This document shows positions 6,466 through 11,692 of a stretch of 11,692 nucleotides of DNA, in pieces. Within the stretch, counting starts at the first letter, position 1, and every line of letters starts with the position of its first letter. This DNA comes from Gemmatimonadota bacterium. GTDB taxonomy: Bacteria > Gemmatimonadota > Gemmatimonadetes > Gemmatimonadales > Gemmatimonadaceae. Under the pieces are notes generated by a model that worked only from the letters and a program-made list of their open reading frames with translations, searched no databases and was not told the DNA's origin. The DNA is taken from positions 6,526-18,217 of the forward strand of contig PKVB01000041.1 in NCBI GenBank assembly GCA_003131365.1, in the 5' to 3' direction. The translations under genes were made by a program, and so were the position numbers.

Positions 6466-8088
6466 ATGTCAGCCGCTAACGCTGTCGAGCAGGAATCCAC
6501 CGAGCTCGATGACCAACCCCTCGTAGAGCCACTATCCGCGCCTCTCGAAGGCGCGCCCCACAAATATCTGATCGCGTTCGCGGTAGTGCTCGCGGCGCTG
6601 ATGCAGGTAATCGACAGCTCCATCGTCAACGTCGCGCTCCCGGACATGATGGGGAATCTGGGCGCGAGCCTCGACGAGATCGCGTGGGTCTCGACCGGGT
6701 ACATCCTCGCCGCCGTCATAATCATCCCGCTCACCGGCTGGCTCGGGGAGTTCTTCGGCCGCAAGCGTTATTTCGTCGGCTCGATCATCCTGTTCACGAT
6801 CGCAAGTTTCCTCTGCGGCGCCTCGCATTCCCTGGGGGCGCTCGTTTTCTGGCGAATCGTCCAGGGCCTGGGCGGCGGCGCTCTGATGACGGTTTCGCAG
6901 GCGGTGCTGTTCGAATCCTTCCCGCGCAGGGAAGCGGGCACCGCGATGGCGCTCTTCGGGCTCGGCGTGATGGTGGGCCCGACCATCGGCCCTACCCTTG
7001 GAGGTTGGCTCACCGACAACTACGGCTGGCCCTGGATCTTCTACGTCAATCTTCCGGTCGGCGTGCTCGCGGCCGCGATGATCATCGGATACGTGCACGA
7101 TCCGGAGTACCAGCGCCGCCCGCCCTCGGTGGATTACATGGGAATAGCACTGCTGGCGGTGAGCGTCGGCTCGCTGCAGTACCTGCTCGAGCAGGGGCAG
7201 CGCGCGGATTGGTTCGACTCCCGGTTCATGATCCTGCTCGCCTTCACAGGAATCGCAACGGGCGCTGGTCTCGTGTGGCGCGAGCTGACCATCGATTTTC
7301 CCGTGATCGACTTCCGCGTCCTGAAGCACCGGCAGATGTGGGTCGGGACGTTCCTCGGCGTCGTCATGGGAGTCGGGTTGTTCGCATCGGTGTTCACGCT
7401 CCCGGTTTTTCTGCAGGGCAATCTCAGAATGACGGCGCAGCAAACCGGGATCGTCCTCCTTCCCGGTGCGTTGGCGACGGCGGTGTCGATGGCGGTCGTC
7501 GGCAGGGTCACGAACAAATTCGATCCGCGCGTCCTGATCACGATCGGGGCGCTGCTCTTTGCCGGAGCGATGTTAAAGCTGTCGAGAATCACCGGCGAAA
7601 GCGGCAGCGGCGATTTCTTCTGGGCGCTGATCATGCGCGGTGCCGGGCTGGGAATGATGTTCGTTCCGCTCACGACCATCACGCTGGCTGAGCTGAGCCC
7701 GCGGGAGCTGGGCCAGGGCTCGGGACTCTACAACTTCTTCCGGCAGCTGGGCGGGTCGCTCGGCATTGCGGCGATAGCTACCCTACTATCCCACTACACC
7801 GCGCAATTCCGCGCAATTCTGGCCGAGCACATCTCGATCGGCGATCCGACAACGATGGGCAGGCTGGACATGCTGACGCGCGCGCTCGTCGCCCGAGGGG
7901 CGGATCCGTGGACGGCCCGGCAGCGGGCGCTCGAGCTTCTCGACCGCCAGCTGATGGGCCAGGCGAGCGTCATCGCCTACAGCCGGATCTACGTTCTGAG
8001 CGCCGTGCTGATCCTCGCGCTCATTCCGCTACTTGTTCTGGTCCGCCACACACGAGGAGCGGCGGGAGTCCAGCACGTGATGGAATAG
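6466..8088 (+). CDS. DHA2-family (EmrB/QacA-type) MFS multidrug efflux transporter
   Basis: A 540-residue drug:H+ antiporter of the 14-helix DHA2 group, the usual size for EmrB. After a 33-residue cytoplasmic N-terminus, helix 1 carries the D1 motif variant MQVIDSSIVNVALPDMM (46-62). GWLGEFFGRKRYF (91-103) is MFS motif A, WRIVQGLGGGALM (129-141) is motif B, and GLGVMVGPTIGPTLGGW (165-181) is the antiporter motif C, followed by the EmrB-typical WPWIFYVNLPVG. Members export hydrophobic drugs or metabolites using the proton gradient. EmrB normally works with a periplasmic adaptor (EmrA) and a TolC-type channel; neither gene is in the window, so it acts alone or with unlinked partners. No strong Shine-Dalgarno precedes ATG 6466. 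The substrate cannot be predicted. Confidence 0.93.
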   Translation: MSAANAVEQESTELDDQPLVEPLSAPLEGAPHKYLIAFAVVLAALMQVIDSSIVNVALPDMMGNLGASLDEIAWVSTGYILAAVIIIPLTGWLGEFFGRKRYFVGSIILFTIASFLCGASHSLGALVFWRIVQGLGGGALMTVSQAVLFESFPRREAGTAMALFGLGVMVGPTIGPTLGGWLTDNYGWPWIFYVNLPVGVLAAAMIIGYVHDPEYQRRPPSVDYMGIALLAVSVGSLQYLLEQGQRADWFDSRFMILLAFTGIATGAGLVWRELTIDFPVIDFRVLKHRQMWVGTFLGVVMGVGLFASVFTLPVFLQGNLRMTAQQTGIVLLPGALATAVSMAVVGRVTNKFDPRVLITIGALLFAGAMLKLSRITGESGSGDFFWALIMRGAGLGMMFVPLTTITLAELSPRELGQGSGLYNFFRQLGGSLGIAAIATLLSHYTAQFRAILAEHISIGDPTTMGRLDMLTRALVARGADPWTARQRALELLDRQLMGQASVIAYSRIYVLSAVLILALIPLLVLVRHTRGAAGVQHVME

Positions 8089-8137
8089 CGCTCCGCCGTA
8101 CCGGCAAGAATTCGGTCGCTTTGATGCACACAACAAA

Positions 8138-8164
8138 AACGCCCTCCGAATCGCAGAGGGCGTT
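8138..8164. terminator. Bidirectional intrinsic terminator
   Basis: AACGCCCTC (8138-8146) pairs perfectly with GAGGGCGTT (8156-8164) around a 9-base loop. The minus strand continues into TTTTTG, a good T-tract for the convergent pilus ATPase gene ending at 8186. The plus strand continues TTCTTCTC, a weaker tract for the efflux gene ending at 8088. Confidence 0.85.
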
Positions 8165-8185
8165 CTTCTCAAATAAGCACGAGAG

Positions 8186-9829
8186 CTACCGAGCTGGGGC
8201 CGTACGACCCGCCGGCTTGGCCGGAGCGTCTTTCTCTGCTCCCGCGCCCTTGGCATCTTCGATGTCGGCGAAGCTGATATCCTTGCCGCGCTGCTTCAGC
8301 ATGTGCAGGATGCCGACCTTGTCGGTCGCCTTGAGATACGCTTCCTGCGGCTCTACCAGCTTCTGATCAACGAGCTCGACCAGCGCATCGTTCATCGTCA
8401 CCATTCCGAGTCTGCGCGATGTCTGGAGCACCGAGGGCAGCTGGAAGGTCTTGCCTTCGCGAATCAGGTTGGAGACTGAGGGCGTCGAGAGGAGAATCTC
8501 GCGCGCCGCGACGCGGCCGCCGCCGATTTTCTTGCAGAGGACCTGCGAGATGACTCCCTTGAGCGACTCGGAGAGCATCACGCGGATCTGCGCCTGACGG
8601 TCGGGCGGGAACTGATCGATGACGCGATCGACGGTGCTGACCGCGGTCGACGTGTGGACGGTGCCGAAGACAAGGTGTCCCGTCTCAGCGGTCTCGATCG
8701 CCATCGACACGGTCTCGAGGTCGCGAAGCTCGCCAACGAGCACGATATCCGGGTCTTCGCGAAGCGCGGCACGAAGCGCGTGCCTGAACGACGACGTATG
8801 CACGCCTACGTGGCGCTGCGTGATGAGACACTTCTTGCTCTCGTGGACGAACTCGATCGGATCCTCGATCGTGATGACGTGATCCGTGCGCGTGCGGTTG
8901 ATCAGGTCGATCAGCGCGCAAAGCGTCGTCGATTTTCCCGAGCCCGTGGGACCGGTAACGAGAACGAGCCCCTTCGTCAGATGACAGAGCCGCTGCACTT
9001 CCTGCGAGATGCCCATCTCCTCGACTGTCACGACCGACGCCGGGACAGCGCGAAATACCGCGCCCGTTCCCCTGCGTTCCCGAAGAGCGTTGCCGCGGAA
9101 CCTGGCGACGCCCGGGATTTCGTGCGCGAAGTCCGTGTCGTTGAGCTCCTTGAACTCAACGCGATTCTGCTCGAGCATCACGGTGTTCAACATCGCATCG
9201 ATCTCCTCCGAGCTGAGTGCCGGCTCATTGGGAATCGAACCGATCTCGCCGCTCGATCTCAACAGCGGCGGCTGGCCGGCGCGCAGGTGCAGGTCCGACG
9301 CCTTGTTGCCAACCAGTATTCGCAGCAGGGATTCTATCTTGTCGAACGCGGGATTGCCCGTTGCGGCAACACGTCGTGCCTGCGTCATCGGGGTCCCGAC
9401 ATTAGTGGCTTCCACGCGCGGCGCGGCAACTTGCGGAGCGGGCGCCTTCGGAGCTACAGCCTGCGGAGCTACAGCCTGGGGAGCGGCAGCCTTTGCGGGC
9501 GCCGCGCTGGGTTTGACCCCATTCGTCGAAACAGCCTTCGGCTCGATTCGCGCCAAGATTTTTCCGGTCTGGGTTAATGCCACGTCGAACGTCCCGTCCC
9601 CGGACGTGTAGTCGAACCGCACTGCGCCCGTTGCATCGAGCGCGTGCGGCTTGTCGGGGGGTGCGATCTCTCGCACCAGCGTAAGTATCTGCGCGCTGGT
9701 GAGCGGCTGCTTCATCACCGGGCGGGGAGAATCCTTGATGATGACCGACGGCACGTCGCCCTCGGCGAGAATGAGCGCGGAGCCGTTGTTGGTTACTAGC
9801 AGGTTGAGAAAGCGATCTAGCTGGGCCAT
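8186..9829 (-). CDS. PilT-like type IV pilus ATPase with extra N-terminal domain
   Basis: A 547-residue secretion ATPase, about 200 longer than typical PilT (about 345). Residues 160-520 form the PilT core. The N-domain (ASDLHLRAGQPPLLR) precedes Walker A GPTGSGKS (293-300), the Asp box ITIEDPIEF (319-327), Walker B DIVLVGELRD (361-370) and the His box GHLVFGTVHT (384-393). SVSNLIREGK (451-460) stands where PilT has AIRNLIRE, a motif tied to retraction. Residues 1-97 look like a second, divergent PilT N-domain, joined by an Ala/Pro-rich linker (98-158). The C-terminal tail is Ala/Lys/Pro-rich. Likely role: hexameric motor for pilus retraction or twitching at the inner membrane. It follows the upstream gene with one base between TGA and ATG, so they are coupled. 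PilT versus the PilU branch cannot be settled by eye. Confidence 0.92.
   Translation of the reverse strand: MAQLDRFLNLLVTNNGSALILAEGDVPSVIIKDSPRPVMKQPLTSAQILTLVREIAPPDKPHALDATGAVRFDYTSGDGTFDVALTQTGKILARIEPKAVSTNGVKPSAAPAKAAAPQAVAPQAVAPKAPAPQVAAPRVEATNVGTPMTQARRVAATGNPAFDKIESLLRILVGNKASDLHLRAGQPPLLRSSGEIGSIPNEPALSSEEIDAMLNTVMLEQNRVEFKELNDTDFAHEIPGVARFRGNALRERRGTGAVFRAVPASVVTVEEMGISQEVQRLCHLTKGLVLVTGPTGSGKSTTLCALIDLINRTRTDHVITIEDPIEFVHESKKCLITQRHVGVHTSSFRHALRAALREDPDIVLVGELRDLETVSMAIETAETGHLVFGTVHTSTAVSTVDRVIDQFPPDRQAQIRVMLSESLKGVISQVLCKKIGGGRVAAREILLSTPSVSNLIREGKTFQLPSVLQTSRRLGMVTMNDALVELVDQKLVEPQEAYLKATDKVGILHMLKQRGKDISFADIEDAKGAGAEKDAPAKPAGRTAPAR
9435..9494. repeat. 15-bp tandem repeat coding the Ala/Pro linker of the ATPase
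   Basis: Four consecutive 15-base units start at 9435, 9450, 9465 and 9480. Units 2 and 3 (GGAGCTACAGCCTGC and GGAGCTACAGCCTGG) differ at one base; units 1 and 4 are more divergent. On the minus strand they encode five-residue units of the type APQAV. Near-identity at DNA level suggests recent slippage or expansion and possible length variation between strains. Confidence 0.8.
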
Positions 9830-9830
9830 G

Positions 9831-10379
9831 TCAGTCCAGTGGACGAACGCGATCGATCAGGGAACGATTGATCAGCCGGGCGTCGTTTGAGGTATACAAA
9901 GTGAGAAACCGCGATGTGAGCGCGTTGAGATAGTCGAGCACCCGCGCCCGGGCCGGCGGCGCGTCGAGTCGAATGGAGCCGAGGCGAACCTCGCCTCCGA
10001 CGAGAACGACCTGCAAGAGAGCCGTGGGTGTTCGCTCCTCACGCGGAGGCTGGTCGGAGGTGTCACCGCCGCGATCGGCTGCGGCTTCTGCGACGCGCTC
10101 CTTCGAGACCAGAATGACTTCGGAGTTCTCGAGCTCCAGTGGGAAGAATGGGGTGTCCGCGTTCAACAGCTCGGACACGTCTTCCAGCTCGAACGGGCGG
10201 TACGAGGAGAAATGGATGAACACATTTCCCCGCAGCTCTTCGCCGCCCAGCATCGTGAGGATGACCGCTTTTCGGGTGGTCTCGATGCGGTAGAGATTCG
10301 CGCTGTCGCTTATGTAGGGCTGGGGCACGCGCGAACGGGGTTGGCGTGAGTACTTCGCTCGGTTGAAAGACTGCCCCAC
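9831..10379 (-). CDS. Unknown protein with two similar domains, coupled to pilus ATPase
   Basis: A 182-residue soluble protein without signal peptide or membrane span; no family recognised with confidence. Two similar segments, about 38-96 and 119-178, each read hydrophobic strand, GGE, short strand with Gly, helix-like LLN or YLN, aromatic Phe, hydrophobic strand, then a closing RV. A charged Asp/Pro/Glu linker (100-118) separates them. The beta-rich pattern (VILTMLGGEELRGNVFI; LLQVVLVGGEVRLGSIRL) suggests two small beta domains. Its TGA is one base from the ATG of the PilT-like gene, so the products are probably made together and may work in the same pilus system. Start: GTG at 10379 with AAGAGGGC directly before it; the first 25 residues are basic and poorly structured, so a later start is possible. 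Confidence 0.8.
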   Translation of the reverse strand: MGQSFNRAKYSRQPRSRVPQPYISDSANLYRIETTRKAVILTMLGGEELRGNVFIHFSSYRPFELEDVSELLNADTPFFPLELENSEVILVSKERVAEAAADRGGDTSDQPPREERTPTALLQVVLVGGEVRLGSIRLDAPPARARVLDYLNALTSRFLTLYTSNDARLINRSLIDRVRPLD

Positions 10380-10530
10380 GCCCTCTTACGTCACGTTTCT
10401 GATCGAAAACAGACCCTTGATGTTATGGGCAAAAACCCTCCTGCCGCCATCACAAAAATGACATCGGCCGGGCCTAGTGCCTGACCACAGCGGGTCGTAG
10501 TTTCTCGTGTCCTCAACGGCGGATTTGTCG
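10380..10530. promoter_or_regulatory. Divergent intergenic promoter region
   Basis: This spacer separates two divergent genes, so promoters on both strands are expected here. It is locally AT-richer (10390-10460). CATAAC on the minus strand (about 10427-10432) is a weak -10 candidate. No convincing -35/-10 pair was found on either strand. The spacer includes an in-frame GTG at 10507 that could extend the following gene by eight residues. Confidence 0.4.
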
Positions 10531-11692
10531 ATGACTCCGGGTTCCTCCTCGCTCCCATTGCCACAGCGGAAGACGTACGACGTCTGTATCGTCGGGTCCG
10601 GCGCCGGCGGTGGAATGGCCGCCTACGTGCTCACCCAAGCCGGGGCAAACGTGCTGCTCCTCGAGGCGGGCGGACCGTGGGACAACACGACAGACTCGGC
10701 CATGCTCAAGATGCCATATGACTCCCCGCGCCGAGGAGCGTCAACGCCTGATCATCCCTTTGGCGAGTTCGATGGCTGCATCGGCGGGTGGGACCTCCCT
10801 GGTGAGCCGTTCACCAATGCCGAGGGCACCGACTTCAAGTGGTGGCGCGCGCGAATGGTCGGTGGCCGCACCAATCACTGGGGACGCATCTCGCTTCGAT
10901 TCGGCCCCGAGGATTTCAGGGCGAAGAGCCGCGATGGCCTTGGCGACGACTGGCCGATCGGATACTCGGACATCGCTCCGTACTACGATCGCATCGACAA
11001 GCTGATCGGAGTCTTCGGAAACAACGACAATCTGCCGAACCATCCCGGCGGCCATTTTCTGCCGCCGCCACCGCCGCGCTGCTACGAGTTGATGGTGAAG
11101 GACGCGGCCGACCGGCTCAACATCTGGTGCGTTGCCTCGCGCCTCTCGGTGATCACGAAGGCGCACAATGGCCGCATGGCGTGCCACTACTGCGGGCAGT
11201 GCGGCCGCGGCTGCAAGACGAATTCGAATTTCTCGTCGACCAATGTGCTGATCGCGCCGGCGCTCAAGACCGGACGACTGACGCTGGTCACCCACGCGAT
11301 GGCGCGCGAAGTCACGCTCAACAATCGCGGGCTCGCGAGCGGCGTGACCTACATCGATACGAAGAGTGGGGCGGAAAGGCATGTGGACGCCCGAGTGGTA
11401 GTGCTCGCCGCGAGCGCGTGCGAGACCGCGCGCCTGATGCTCAACTCGAAATCTCCGCAGTTTCCGAACGGCCTCGCCAACTCGAGCGGAGTCGTCGGGA
11501 AGTATCTCACCGATACCACCGGGACCGACGTCGGGGGCTTCATTCCCAAGATGGTGGATCACGTTCCGCACAACGAAGACGGCGTCGGCGGCAACCACAT
11601 CTACATGCCGTGGTGGGTGGACAACAAGAAGCTCGATTTTCCCCGCGGCTACCACATCGAAGTCGGCGGCGGATTGAATCCGCCCAGCTACG
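10531..11692 (+). CDS. GMC-family FAD oxidoreductase with cysteine cluster (3' truncated)
   Basis: 387 codons are visible before the window ends; family members are usually about 550-600 residues. YDVCIVGSGAGGGMAAYVL (16-34) is the FAD-binding Rossmann motif, with VLLLEAGG (41-48) supplying the ribose-binding Glu45. MVGGRTNHWGRISLRFGPEDF (109-129) is the GMC signature region near the flavin; VVVLAASACETARLML (289-304) is the second FAD region. CHYCGQCGRGC (218-228) gives Cys218, 221, 224 and 228 in C-x2-C-x2-C-x3-C spacing, reminiscent of the iron-sulfur site in bacterial FAD glucose dehydrogenases and gluconate 2-dehydrogenase flavoproteins. No signal peptide is present; related enzymes are exported bound to a Tat-signal small subunit, whose gene may lie just outside. 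Likely a sugar or polyol dehydrogenase. ATG 10531 is preferred (GGCGGA seven bases upstream) over GTG 10507. Confidence 0.9.
   Translation, partial: MTPGSSSLPLPQRKTYDVCIVGSGAGGGMAAYVLTQAGANVLLLEAGGPWDNTTDSAMLKMPYDSPRRGASTPDHPFGEFDGCIGGWDLPGEPFTNAEGTDFKWWRARMVGGRTNHWGRISLRFGPEDFRAKSRDGLGDDWPIGYSDIAPYYDRIDKLIGVFGNNDNLPNHPGGHFLPPPPPRCYELMVKDAADRLNIWCVASRLSVITKAHNGRMACHYCGQCGRGCKTNSNFSSTNVLIAPALKTGRLTLVTHAMAREVTLNNRGLASGVTYIDTKSGAERHVDARVVVLAASACETARLMLNSKSPQFPNGLANSSGVVGKYLTDTTGTDVGGFIPKMVDHVPHNEDGVGGNHIYMPWWVDNKKLDFPRGYHIEVGGGLNPPSY

Noticed and set aside
6532..7443. Long minus-strand open frame of 303 codons.
   Set aside because: Antisense of the efflux transporter; it has the His/Arg/Glu-rich composition typical of such shadows.
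8654..9577. Long plus-strand open frame of 307 codons.
   Set aside because: Antisense of the PilT-like gene, whose Walker and Asp/His boxes are unmistakable on the other strand.
10741..11655. Long minus-strand open frame of 304 codons.
   Set aside because: Antisense of the GMC oxidoreductase, whose FAD motifs and cysteine cluster are continuous on the plus strand through to the window end.

Overview
The window is GC-rich bacterial DNA with a Gram-negative cell plan: outer-membrane-type lipoproteins, an OmpA/Pal-like protein, Tat-exported enzymes and a type IV pilus-type ATPase. The mix of small lipoproteins, Tat-exported sugar oxidoreductases, DUF1080 and a GMC oxidoreductase with a cysteine motif recalls Gemmatimonadota or Acidobacteriota. 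That placement is an inference from gene style; no rRNA or marker gene is present to prove it.

Layout. (1) Positions 1-29 look like the 3' end of a plus-strand tRNA-like gene. A bidirectional terminator (91-126) follows, shared with a convergent minus-strand OmpA/Pal-like lipoprotein (140-703). (2) Positions 704-1317 are mostly non-coding. They hold three imperfect tandem palindromic repeats (906-1011), a 53-codon signal-peptide ORF that may be a decayed gene (1027-1188), and a perfect 14-bp palindrome (1275-1288) just before the next operon. (3) Positions 1318-5817 form a tight four-gene plus-strand operon: Tat-exported TIM-barrel isomerase/epimerase, Tat-exported Gfo/Idh/MocA oxidoreductase, DUF1080 lipoprotein (3-keto-disaccharide hydrolase family) and a NupG-like MFS permease. 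(4) Positions 5893-8088 carry a small membrane/coiled-coil protein, a small lipoprotein and a 14-TM DHA2/EmrB-type efflux transporter. (5) A terminator at 8138-8164 separates this from a minus-strand pair (8186-10379): a PilT-like ATPase with an extra N-terminal domain, preceded by a coupled gene of unknown function built from two similar halves. (6) A divergent plus-strand GMC oxidoreductase starts near 10531 and runs off the window end.

How they may work together. The four-gene operon has the parts expected for oxidative breakdown of glycosides through 3-keto intermediates. A dehydrogenase oxidises a sugar hydroxyl, a DUF1080-type enzyme and/or an isomerase-like TIM barrel cleaves or rearranges the keto-glycoside, and the MFS permease takes up a product. 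All three enzymes carry export signals, so the chemistry is predicted to lie outside the cytoplasm. The GMC oxidoreductase at the right edge is another candidate sugar dehydrogenase of the same theme. The minus-strand pair belongs to type IV pilus or motility functions and shows the most unusual protein architecture in the window.
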